Part shown: positions 44,517-52,382 of the stretch, one piece after another | How positions within the stretch are numbered: the stretch's first letter is position 1 | How the letters are laid out: every line of letters starts with the position of its first letter | Origin: Phytohabitans sp052068095 | GTDB taxonomy: Bacteria > Actinomycetota > Actinomycetes > Mycobacteriales > Micromonosporaceae | DNA: 64,000 bases | Direction: 5' to 3' | Assembly: GCF_052068095.1 (NCBI RefSeq) | Contig: NZ_JBQHDG010000001.1 | Coordinates: 590,704 to 654,703, forward strand | Program-made: the position numbers and the translations under genes | The notes under the pieces: model-generated | Seen by the model: the letters and a program-made list of their open reading frames with translations, nothing else | What the model was told of the DNA's origin: nothing | Databases searched by the model: none

Positions 44517-46018
44517 GCGGCGGTCGCGAGGCGGTCGATTGAGGCGTCGAGCGCTTCGCCGTACGCGCGGTCGATCGAGCCCTCCCACACCCGCTGGTCG
44601 ACCTTCCTGCGGAGATCGTCCACCGGTCCGGCCAGGTCTACCGGGCCGGTGGCCAGCTTCGACCGCAGGTTGTTGACGAGGTTGGTGAGGTCTTGGCCGA
44701 CGTCGCGGCGGATCACGCCCTCGTCTACGCCCTCGTCGATGAGGTCGTTGATTTCGGCGATCACCTCGAGCACCGTGGGCGGGCGTGACGGAGGGGGCGT
44801 CGTGGCCGGCGTCGAAGCCGGCGGCGCGATCGGTGAGGCCTGCACCGAGGCCATGATCGAGGGGGTCGGCGAGGGCGCGGTCGTCGTGGGCGTCGGGGTC
44901 GCCGTCGGGTGCCCGGCTCCCGTGGGCGGCGGCGAATCCGGGTCGCTCAGCGACATCCCCAGCAGGACGGCCGCCGCGAGCGCCACCGCGGACGCCGCTA
45001 CCGCCACCGCCACTCTCGTGCGGCGGGAACGTCCGGCCGGCCGGTGTGCGGGGCTCCACTCGGGTGCCGACTCGGACGGAAGCTTTACCTCCGGGGGCGG
45101 CGGCGGAGGCCCTTCGACCGTCGGCAGCGTGACCGTCGGCGACAACATCGTGGCGGCCTGTGGATCGGACGGAAGCAACTGGTCGCGGAGCACCTCGCCG
45201 ACCTGGCGCGCCGTGGGGCGCTGGCGCGGGTTGCGCGACAGGCACCGGAAGCAGATGTCGGCCACCGCGGGCGGCAACCCCGGCACCCCGACCAGCCGGG
45301 GCACCTCCGGGTCTTCCAGCGCGCGGACCAGATCTTCCCAGGTGTCCGCCGGGTAGGGCGGCTGCCCGGTCAGCGTCTCGAAGAGCAGCACGCCGAGGCA
45401 GTACGTGTCGGTGGCCGGCTGCGCGGGCGTGCCGTCGAGCCGCTCCGGCGCCACGTACGCCGGGGTGCCGAACGTGTCGCCCTCTTCGTCTTCGTCCGGC
45501 GCGCCGATGTGTGTGGCGATGCCGAAGTCGAGGACCTTGGCGCCGACCGAGGTCATCATGATGTTGGCGGGGGTGACGTCGCGGTGGACGATCCCGAGGC
45601 GGTGCGCGGCGGCCAGCGCCTCGGCCACCTGCGCGCAGATCTCGATCGCCTCCGTCCACGGCAGCGGCCCCTCGGTCAGCAGCGACTCCAGCTCCTCGCC
45701 GGAGAGCAGCTCCATCACCACGAAGGCGGTGACCGTGCCGTCGGGCGCGATCTCCTCGCCGTAGTCGTGCACCGCGGTCACGTGCGGGTGCACGAGCTGG
45801 GCGGCCGCGCGGGCCTCCTCGCGCACCATGTCGCGAAACTTGGCGTCCGCCGCGAGTGACGGCGCCAGCACCTTGACCGCGACGACCCGGTCGAGCACCT
45901 CGTCGCGGGCACGCCAGATGACCGACATGCCGCCCGCGCCGATGTTGTCGATCAGGCGGTAGCGCCGGGCGAGCAGGCCACCCGGTTGCAGGGGTGCCGT
46001 CGGCTGCGGCGTTGCCAT
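44513..46018 (-). CDS. Membrane Ser/Thr protein kinase
   Basis: 501 residues from the ATG at 46018 (MATPQPTAPL). The kinase domain has GAGGMSVIW (Gly loop), AVKVLAP, HRDVTPANIMM (catalytic loop), LDFGIATH and APERLDG. A helix (VAVAVAASAVALAAAVLLG, ~355) follows, with an extracytoplasmic Thr/Pro-rich and then helical C-terminus (INDLIDEGVDEGVIRRD). This is the PknB-like layout without PASTA repeats. The catalytic loop has Val-Thr in place of the usual Leu-Lys (HRDLKP), so the lysine is absent; activity may still occur. Confidence 0.9.
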   Translation of the reverse strand: MATPQPTAPLQPGGLLARRYRLIDNIGAGGMSVIWRARDEVLDRVVAVKVLAPSLAADAKFRDMVREEARAAAQLVHPHVTAVHDYGEEIAPDGTVTAFVVMELLSGEELESLLTEGPLPWTEAIEICAQVAEALAAAHRLGIVHRDVTPANIMMTSVGAKVLDFGIATHIGAPDEDEEGDTFGTPAYVAPERLDGTPAQPATDTYCLGVLLFETLTGQPPYPADTWEDLVRALEDPEVPRLVGVPGLPPAVADICFRCLSRNPRQRPTARQVGEVLRDQLLPSDPQAATMLSPTVTLPTVEGPPPPPPEVKLPSESAPEWSPAHRPAGRSRRTRVAVAVAASAVALAAAVLLGMSLSDPDSPPPTGAGHPTATPTPTTTAPSPTPSIMASVQASPIAPPASTPATTPPPSRPPTVLEVIAEINDLIDEGVDEGVIRRDVGQDLTNLVNNLRSKLATGPVDLAGPVDDLRRKVDQRVWEGSIDRAYGEALDASIDRLATAA

Positions 46019-46165
46019 CGTTGTCGCACCTGCCTCGGGGTGGGGAGGTCGTATCAGGCTGCGTGAATCCAGACCCGCTGTCAACGGCGGGTCGGGCAGT
46101 CCTGGCCGTGATCACGAAGGGTCATCTCACGCCCGCGAAGCGCACAGGCGCCCGGCCGTGCCACC

Positions 46166-47011
46166 ATGAACGACATGGTCAGCGGCCCGGTGGCGTTCGT
46201 GCTCGGCGGTGGCGGAGTCCTCGGCGCCGTCGAGGTCGGCATGCTCCGCGCCCTGTTCCGGGCCGGCATCCGCCCGGATCTCGTGCTCGGCACCTCCATC
46301 GGGGCGGTAAACGGTGCCCTTGTGGCCGCCGAACCGACCGAGTCGGTCACCGATCGACTCGTCCGCCTGTGGGCTTCCCCCGAGGCGAGCGAGGTGTACG
46401 GCGACTCGGTCGCGCGCCAGCTGCGCCGGTTTGCGGCCCGCACCCACCTGCACTCGCCCCGCCCCCTGCGCCGCCTGCTGGAGCGGGAGTTGGGCGAGGC
46501 GACCCGCTTCGACGAGCTGAAGGTGCCGTTCAAGTGCTGCGCGGCGAGCATCGAGCGGGCCGCCGAGCACTGGTTCGAGAGTGGGCTGGTGGTCGAGGCG
46601 GTGCTCGCCTCCGCGGCGGTGCCCGGCCTGCTGCCGCCCGCCGAGATAGACGGAGAGCACTTCGTCGATGGCGGCATCGTCAACTCGATCCCGGTCGGCG
46701 AGGCGGTGGCGGCCGGTGCCAAGCAGGTCTTCGTCCTCCAGGTCGGTCGCATCGAGCGGCCACTCAGCCCGCCGCGCCGCCCGTGGGAGGTGGCGCAGGT
46801 GGCGTTCGAGATCGCCCGGCGGCACCGCTTCGCCCGGGAGATGGCCGCGCTGCCCGACGACGTCGACGTGCACGTGCTGCCCACCGGGGGCGGCGAGCCG
46901 CGCGACGACACCCCCTGGGCCTACCGGGACAGGGCCGCAGTCGGCCGCCGGATCAGCCGGGCGTACACCGCCTCCCGCCGCTACTTGCAGTCCTATGTGG
47001 ATGGCAGCTGA
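46166..47011 (+). CDS. Patatin-like phospholipase/esterase
   Basis: 281 residues. Oxyanion loop GGGGVLGA; nucleophile elbow GTSIG with Ser44; catalytic Asp in DGGIVNSIP. The layout matches the RssA/YchK-like patatins that act on membrane lipids or acyl esters. No signal peptide. The downstream acyltransferase gene overlaps the stop by one base (TGATG), so the two may remodel the same lipid, one removing and one adding acyl chains. Confidence 0.9.
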   Translation: MNDMVSGPVAFVLGGGGVLGAVEVGMLRALFRAGIRPDLVLGTSIGAVNGALVAAEPTESVTDRLVRLWASPEASEVYGDSVARQLRRFAARTHLHSPRPLRRLLERELGEATRFDELKVPFKCCAASIERAAEHWFESGLVVEAVLASAAVPGLLPPAEIDGEHFVDGGIVNSIPVGEAVAAGAKQVFVLQVGRIERPLSPPRRPWEVAQVAFEIARRHRFAREMAALPDDVDVHVLPTGGGEPRDDTPWAYRDRAAVGRRISRAYTASRRYLQSYVDGS

Positions 47012-48018
47012 TGCCGCTGCCGCCGCGATGGGTGCGCCGGATCGTCCTCGGGCCGCTAGTGGTGGCGCTCGCCCTGTTCGCGGCGACGACGATTCCACTG
47101 TGGCTGCTGCTCGCCGCCGCAGCCTCCCCGCTCGTACCCGGGCGCCTGCGGCTGCTCCGTCTCTTGTGGATCGGCGTGGTCTACCTTGTGTGGGACGCGG
47201 CCGCCCTGGTCACGCTCTTCGCGCTGTGGCTGGCGTCCGGCTTCGGGTGGAAGGTGCGGTCGCCGGCCTTCCAGCGCGCGCACTACGTGCTCACCGGCCG
47301 GTTTCTGCGGGCGCTCTTCTGGCAGGGGCGGTGGGCGCTGCGGGTGAGCATCGACGTCGTCGGCACCGACCCGGACACCGCCGCGCCCGGCCGCCCGGAG
47401 GTGGTGCTGTGCCGGCACGCCGGCCCCGGCGACTCGTTCATCCTCATCCAGGCGCTCGTCAACTGGTACGACCGGGAGCCGCGCATCGTCCTGAAGGACA
47501 CGCTCCAGTGGGATCCCGCCATCGACGTGATGCTCAACCGGCTGCCCAACCGCTTCATCGCGCCCGGCCGCACGCCCGGCGACTCCATCGAGGCGCAGAT
47601 CGGCCACCTGGCCACCGGTTTGGACGACAACGACGCTCTGGTGATCTTCCCGGAAGGCGGTAACTTCACCCCGCGCCGCCGCATCCGTGCCATCGAGCGG
47701 CTGCGCGCCCGCGGGCACGCGGAGATGGCCGCCCGCGCGGAAAACATGCGCAACGTGCTGGCGCCGCAGCCCGGTGGCATGCTCGCCGCCCTCGACGCGG
47801 CACCCGACTCCGGGGTGATTTTCGTGGCGCACACAGGGCTTGACCGAATGTTGACAGTTGCCGATATATGGCGCGAGCTGCCGATGGACAAACGCCTGGT
47901 CATGCGCTTCTGGTCGGTGCCACCGGAGGAGGTGCCCAGCGACCGCGAGGAGCGGATCGCGTGGCTGTACGACTGGTGGGCCCGGATCGACAAGTGGATC
48001 GAAACGTATCGCCTGTAA
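47011..48018 (+). CDS. Membrane acyltransferase, PlsC-like
   Basis: 335 residues from the ATG at 47011. N-terminal helices (LGPLVVALALFAATTIPLWL and YLVWDAAALVTLFALWLA) anchor it. The acyltransferase block has HAGPGDS (HX4D), DTLQWDPAIDVML and FPEGGNFTP. It belongs to the 1-acyl-glycerol-3-phosphate-acyltransferase superfamily. Coupled to the patatin gene by TGATG. The acceptor lipid is not known. Confidence 0.85.
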   Translation: MPLPPRWVRRIVLGPLVVALALFAATTIPLWLLLAAAASPLVPGRLRLLRLLWIGVVYLVWDAAALVTLFALWLASGFGWKVRSPAFQRAHYVLTGRFLRALFWQGRWALRVSIDVVGTDPDTAAPGRPEVVLCRHAGPGDSFILIQALVNWYDREPRIVLKDTLQWDPAIDVMLNRLPNRFIAPGRTPGDSIEAQIGHLATGLDDNDALVIFPEGGNFTPRRRIRAIERLRARGHAEMAARAENMRNVLAPQPGGMLAALDAAPDSGVIFVAHTGLDRMLTVADIWRELPMDKRLVMRFWSVPPEEVPSDREERIAWLYDWWARIDKWIETYRL

Positions 48019-48043
48019 CGCGCGACGCGTATGGTGTCCGCCC

Positions 48044-48364
48044 GTGGAGCAGATCTGTCTGGTAACGACGGTCGTCGACGCACGTTCTGTCGCGGACGTC
48101 CTCGCCGCTTCGGCCGTCGCCGGGCGCCTCGCGGCCAGTGCTCAGGTCGGTGGCCCGGTGGACAGCACGTACTGGTGGGACGGCCGGGTCGAGACGGCAC
48201 AGGAGTGGACCGTCCAGTTCAAGACCGCGCCGGACCGCGTCGAGGTGCTCGTCGACCACGTGCGGGTGGCCCATCCGTACGACGTTCCCGAGATCCTCGT
48301 GACCACCGTCGACAGCGGCAATCCTGGCTACCACACCTGGGTTTACGACCAAACTCGTCGCTGA
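48044..48364 (+). CDS. cutA: Divalent-cation tolerance protein CutA
   Basis: 106 residues from the GTG at 48044. Family signatures are present: TTVVDARSVADVLAASAV, DSTYWWDGRVETAQEW, HPYDVPEILV and GYHTWVYD. CutA forms compact trimers and is linked to copper and other divalent-metal tolerance, though the mechanism is unsettled. It sits in its own short unit between the acyltransferase and desaturase genes. Confidence 0.9.
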   Translation: MEQICLVTTVVDARSVADVLAASAVAGRLAASAQVGGPVDSTYWWDGRVETAQEWTVQFKTAPDRVEVLVDHVRVAHPYDVPEILVTTVDSGNPGYHTWVYDQTRR

Positions 48365-48368
48365 CCCT

Positions 48369-48388
48369 TAGGGGTAGCGTTACCCCTA
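48369..48388. promoter_or_regulatory. 20-bp inverted repeat between cutA and desaturase
   Basis: TAGGGGTA, 4-base loop GCGT, TACCCCTA, 5 bp after the cutA stop and 114 bp before the desaturase start. It may be a terminator for cutA or an operator for the desaturase promoter; GGGGTAAC/GTTACCCC-like cores are also present within it. Confidence 0.45.
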
Positions 48389-48501
48389 CCCCACTTACGG
48401 GGGTTCCCAGGGTTACTGATCACCGGCACAATGCGGAGACTTGTCTGCATGGCGCCTCGCCGACCCGTCGGGGCGAAAGGCCCTACGACGTGAGGAGAGG
48501 C

Positions 48502-49524
48502 ATGACGGTTGGTGCCCTGGCGCAGCCTACCCAAAAACGAGGCAGTGACTACGCCCAGTTGTCGAAACGAGTCAACGCGGCGGGCCTGATGGAGCGCCGC
48601 CCAGGGTGGTACACGGCGAAGCTCGTCTTCACCGGCTTGCTGTTCATCGGGGGATGGGTGGCCTTCTTCGCGGTCGGCGACTCATGGTGGCAGGCACTGG
48701 TGGGCGTGTTCCTCGCCGTGGCCACCACACAGGTGGCGTTTCTCGGCCACGACGCGGGACATCGGCAGATGTTTCGCACGCGCCGTCCCAGCGAGGTGAC
48801 TGGGCTCATCGCGGGCAACCTGGCCATCGGCCTCAGCTACGGCTGGTGGATGGACAAGCACACCCGCCACCACGCCAACCCCAACCACGAGGACGAGGAC
48901 CCCGACGTGGGCGCCGGCGCTCTTGTGTGGACACAGGAGCAGGCGTTGGAGCGCGGCAGGTTCGGCCGTTGGCTGGGCCGCTGGCAGGCATACCTGTTCT
49001 TCCCGCTGCTCACGCTCGAGGGGCTCAACCTCCACTACGCCAGCTTCCGCGCCATCAAGGACACGCCCATGCGGCACCGGCGGCTAGAAGCCGTGCTGCT
49101 GGTCGTCCACTCGATCGCTTACCTCGCCGCGGTTTTCGCGGTCCTCTCGCCCGTGAAGGCGCTGGTCTTCATCGCCATCCACCAAGGGCTGTGGGGTGTC
49201 TACATGGGATGCTCGTTCGCCCCCAACCACAAGGGCATGCCGGTGCTGACCGCCGAAGACGACCTCGACTACCTGCGTAAGCAGGTGCTTACGTCGCGCA
49301 ACGTGCGCGGTGGCCGGGTAGTCGACTTCGCGCTCGGCGGGCTCAACTACCAGATCGAGCACCACCTCTTCCCGAGCATGCCCCGGCCCAACCTGCGGAA
49401 GGTCCAGCCGATCGTGCGGGACTACTGCGCGGAGCAGGGCATCGCGTACGAGGAGACCGGCCTGCTCGACTCGTACGGCCAGGCGCTGCGGCACCTCCAC
49501 GAGGCGGGCAACCCGCCGCGCTGA
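48502..49524 (+). CDS. Membrane fatty-acid (acyl-CoA/acyl-lipid) desaturase
   Basis: 340 residues from the ATG at 48502 after GAGGAGAGG. The three iron-binding His boxes are HDAGH (83-87), HTRHH (120-124) and QIEHH (284-288). The hydrophobic stretches fit four helices. It is close to mycobacterial DesA3-like and other acyl-lipid desaturases that introduce a cis double bond, helping membrane fluidity. An electron partner is not encoded nearby. Confidence 0.92.
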   Translation: MTVGALAQPTQKRGSDYAQLSKRVNAAGLMERRPGWYTAKLVFTGLLFIGGWVAFFAVGDSWWQALVGVFLAVATTQVAFLGHDAGHRQMFRTRRPSEVTGLIAGNLAIGLSYGWWMDKHTRHHANPNHEDEDPDVGAGALVWTQEQALERGRFGRWLGRWQAYLFFPLLTLEGLNLHYASFRAIKDTPMRHRRLEAVLLVVHSIAYLAAVFAVLSPVKALVFIAIHQGLWGVYMGCSFAPNHKGMPVLTAEDDLDYLRKQVLTSRNVRGGRVVDFALGGLNYQIEHHLFPSMPRPNLRKVQPIVRDYCAEQGIAYEETGLLDSYGQALRHLHEAGNPPR

Positions 49525-49564
49525 GCGGCGGCGCGGTGGCTCCCCGTGCGGCAGGATGAGGGTC

Positions 49565-50611
49565 ATGTCGCACGGGCACGACCACCCGCACCACCACGAC
49601 GACGGTCACGAGCACCACGACCGCGGCTGGTGGCGGCGGGTGGTCCACGCCGTCCGGCCCCATTCGCACGACACCGCCGACCATGTCGACACCGAGCTGG
49701 AGGGCAGCCGCGAGGGCACCCGCGCGGTGTGGATCTCGCTCGCGGTGCTCGGCGTGACCGCGCTGCTCCAGGCCCTCGTGGTCGCCTGGTCCGGCTCGGT
49801 GGCCCTGCTCGGCGACACCCTGCACAACGTGGCGGACGCGCTGACCGCGGTGCCGCTGGCGATCGCGTTCGCGGTCGGGCGGCGGGCACCCACCCGGCGG
49901 TACACGTACGGCTTCGGCCGGGCCGAAGACCTGGCCGGCATCGTCATCGTCGTGTTCATCGCGGCGTCCGCGGTGGTCGCCGGCATCGAGGCGATCCGGC
50001 GGCTGCTCGACCCGGCCGACGTCGACCACCTGCCCGCGGTGGCGGTGGCCGGCCTGCTCGGTTTCGCCGGCAACGAGATCGTCGCGCGGTACCGGATCCG
50101 GGTCGGCCGGCGCATCGGCTCGGCCGCGCTGGTCGCCGACGGCCTGCACGCCCGCACCGACGGCTTCACCTCGCTCGGCGTGCTGGCCAGCGCCGGCGGC
50201 CTCGCGCTCGGCTGGCGGTGGGCCGACCCGGTCGTCGGCCTCGCCATCACCGCGGCGATCCTCGTGGTGCTCGCCGGGGCGGCTCGCCAGGTGTACCGCC
50301 GCCTGATGGACGCGGTCGACCCCGAGCTCGTCGACGCGGTCGAGCACGCGCTGGGGCACACCGAGGGCGTGCGCGGCGTCGGCGCGGTGCGGGTGCGCTG
50401 GATCGGCCACCGGATGCGCGCCGAGTGCGAGATCGTCGTCGACCCCACGCTCACCGTCGTGGAGGCGCACGCGGTGGCGGTGGAGGCGGAGCACAGCCTG
50501 CTCCACGCCGTGCCCAAGCTGGGATCGGCGATCGTGCACGCGGACCCGGAGCCCATCGCGGGCCGCGACCACCACGAAGCAGTGGCCCACCATCGAAAGG
50601 AGCTGTCATGA
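49565..50611 (+). CDS. Cation diffusion facilitator transporter
   Basis: 348 residues from the ATG at 49565; ATG 49556 adds three residues. A His-rich N-terminus (SHGHDHPHHHDDGHEHHD) is followed by six helices. Metal-site motifs are LLGDTLHNVADAL (HxxxD) and ADGLHARTDGFTS (HxxxD), then a C-terminal ferredoxin-like domain. CDF proteins export Zn, Fe, Co or Mn by proton exchange. The His in the first motif fits zinc selectivity. Its stop overlaps the pterin dehydratase start (ATGA). Confidence 0.92.
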   Translation: MSHGHDHPHHHDDGHEHHDRGWWRRVVHAVRPHSHDTADHVDTELEGSREGTRAVWISLAVLGVTALLQALVVAWSGSVALLGDTLHNVADALTAVPLAIAFAVGRRAPTRRYTYGFGRAEDLAGIVIVVFIAASAVVAGIEAIRRLLDPADVDHLPAVAVAGLLGFAGNEIVARYRIRVGRRIGSAALVADGLHARTDGFTSLGVLASAGGLALGWRWADPVVGLAITAAILVVLAGAARQVYRRLMDAVDPELVDAVEHALGHTEGVRGVGAVRVRWIGHRMRAECEIVVDPTLTVVEAHAVAVEAEHSLLHAVPKLGSAIVHADPEPIAGRDHHEAVAHHRKELS

Positions 50612-50868
50612 CGCTGGCGGACCTGCCTTCCTGGAGCGGAGACGAGACCGAAATCACGCGGACCGTCGAGCTGCCCGGCTTCATGGACGCGATCGCCGTC
50701 ATCGACCGCGTCGCGGTGGTCGCCGAGGAGATGAACCACCACCCAGATATCGACATCCGATGGCGGACGCTGACATTTCGGTGCAGCACGCACTCGGCTG
50801 GCAAAGTCACCGAGAGCGACTACGAACTGGCCAGGCGGATCGACGAAATCGTCGCAAACCAGTCCTGA
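50608..50868 (+). CDS. 4a-hydroxytetrahydrobiopterin dehydratase family
   Basis: 86 residues, slightly short for the family. The active-site block EMNHHPDIDIRW and the segment THSAGKVTESDYELARRID match the PCD/DCoH family, with His-His-Pro conserved. The start ATG overlaps the CDF stop and has an AAAGGAG ribosome site. The enzyme recycles the pterin 4a-carbinolamine; no aromatic hydroxylase is nearby, so the role may be molybdopterin-related or regulatory. Confidence 0.88.
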   Translation: MTLADLPSWSGDETEITRTVELPGFMDAIAVIDRVAVVAEEMNHHPDIDIRWRTLTFRCSTHSAGKVTESDYELARRIDEIVANQS

Positions 50869-50928
50869 CCTGCTCGTGTCCCCGGCGGCGGATCGCGGCG
50901 GGTGGTGGGCATCGGGCAGGATGTCGGC

Positions 50929-52065
50929 GTGAGGTTCGAAGTCAGCAAGGTGCTCGACGCCATCGAGCAGCGCCTCACCACCGATCCCGCGCTGGCCCGC
51001 GCCGTGGTCGACCTCGCCGAGGTGGTGCGTTACGCCGACCTCGACGGTGGCCGCCCGGCCAGCCTGCTGCGGCTGGGGCTGGTGGTCGACGCGCTCGCCA
51101 CCCAGCTAGCCGAAGACAACGCCGCCGTCTACGCGGTGGTCCACCGCGGCCTGCTCTCCGACGCCGACCTGACGTCCAACGAGCGGATGGTCGTCCGCCG
51201 CTGGGCCGACGACGGCCTCGTCGAGGTGCTGCCGACGGTCGGCGACCGCGTGCTGGAGGTTGCCGACCTGCTGGGGCTGCCGGTGCTGAGCCGCTTGCGG
51301 TTCGAGGGCGTCCGCGATCGCTACGGCTGGCTGGCCGGCCAGGCCGGCCGCCTGATGGCCCCGGTGGCCGGCAAGACCGGCGCCACGCTCGTGGCCCAGG
51401 TCGGTGGCGGCGCGATCCCGTCGATCGGCTCGCCCGACCCGGTCGGCGCCAAGGTGCTCGCCCGCCTGTGGCGCTGCCCGGAGACCAACTGCGCCAACTT
51501 CGGCGGTGGCGGCGGCGCCTTCGCCGACCTGGCCCCCGAGCGCCGGACCGGCGGCCAGCCACCGCCCACCATGCACACCGGCTCGCCCACCTGCCCACGC
51601 CACGGCAAGCCACTCACCGACATCGGCGCCCGCCCACCGGCGGAGGCGCTGGCCGTCCGCGTCAGCGGGGTGATCCGCCGCCGCTTCGTGGTGTCCGAAG
51701 ACTCCCCGGTCGTGGTCGGTCGTGCACCGGAGACCGGCGGCATCATGCTCGGCCAGTGGCTGAGCGAGGAAGCCCGGCGGTGGATCAGCCGCAGCCACGT
51801 GCGCTTCGAGATGCGCGGCGGCGAGGTCGTGGCCCAGGACGTGAGCACCAACGGCACGGGCGTCCGGCCCGGCGGCTCGATGGACGAGGCCGAGCGCATG
51901 ACCCTCAAACACCAGACCCGCGTCCTGTCGCCGGGCGACCTGATCGAGCTCTATCCCGGCGTCCACGTGGGCAAGGCCAAGACACTGACGTCCGCGGCGC
52001 CGCTCAACACCGTCTCGGTGATGGCTGAGGCCCCGACGCTCTCGATGCGCATCCTCGAGCGCTAG
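50929..52065 (+). CDS. FHA-domain protein with zinc-ribbon-like middle
   Basis: 378 residues from the GTG at 50929. Residues ~1-170 are helical and unassigned. A central segment has CPETNCANFGGGG and TCPRHG, possible zinc ligands. The C-terminal ~110 residues form an FHA domain: VVVGRAPE, ISRSHVRFEMR and VSTNGTGVRPGG, which bind phospho-Thr. Such proteins read out Ser/Thr kinases like that at 44.5-46.0 kb. The TAG stop is part of the CTAG bordering repeat E5. Confidence 0.85.
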   Translation: MRFEVSKVLDAIEQRLTTDPALARAVVDLAEVVRYADLDGGRPASLLRLGLVVDALATQLAEDNAAVYAVVHRGLLSDADLTSNERMVVRRWADDGLVEVLPTVGDRVLEVADLLGLPVLSRLRFEGVRDRYGWLAGQAGRLMAPVAGKTGATLVAQVGGGAIPSIGSPDPVGAKVLARLWRCPETNCANFGGGGGAFADLAPERRTGGQPPPTMHTGSPTCPRHGKPLTDIGARPPAEALAVRVSGVIRRRFVVSEDSPVVVGRAPETGGIMLGQWLSEEARRWISRSHVRFEMRGGEVVAQDVSTNGTGVRPGGSMDEAERMTLKHQTRVLSPGDLIELYPGVHVGKAKTLTSAAPLNTVSVMAEAPTLSMRILER

Positions 52066-52075
52066 GGCTTTCAAA

Positions 52076-52382
52076 AGATTTGAGCTACCGCGACGTCCGT
52101 CGTGGTCCAGACCGCTGCTCCCGCGGCCTCACCCATCCGCCGCTGGTCGCGCAAACTCCTCTTGAAGTGGACGTTTGTCCACAATGTCTGACCCTGGAGT
52201 GGTTACGCTGCGTGAGGATGGCAGAGGTGGGAGCTGCGAAGACCCCATGCGGGGGCTTGTCCCGCGGACCTGGCAGTGGACGGCCGGGGATTTCGGCTCG
52301 CCCTGGCGAGCCGCCGGCCGGGAACGGTGCCCGCGGGAGCATACGGTCCGCAGGTGACGCGGACCGGGGCAAATCTGTCTAG
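52076..52382 (+). repeat. E5: complete composite repeat flanked by CTAG stop codons
   Basis: Module A plus (52076-52150), linker with an exact DnaA-box-like site (52175-52183), module B plus (52254-52370). The element lies exactly between CTAG at 52062-52065, which contains the TAG stop of the FHA gene, and CTAG at 52379-52382, which contains the TAG stop of rocD on the other strand. It can be read as an insertion into a single CTAG once shared by two convergent stops. Both edges carry AGATTTG-like sequence in inverted orientation. Module B has CGGTCCGC/GCGGACCG and CGGCTCGCC/GGCGAGCCG perfect stems. Confidence 0.78.
52175..52183 (+). promoter_or_regulatory. DnaA-box-like nonamer in E5
   Basis: TTGTCCACA, exact match to the actinobacterial DnaA-box consensus, in the A-B linker. 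A single site, not a cluster, so it is not an origin by itself. Confidence 0.45.

Noticed and set aside
52254..52370. Module B as an integron attC site
   Set aside because: It is palindromic and variable like attC, but lacks the RYYYAAC/GTTRRRY core sites, and no integrase or cassette array is present.
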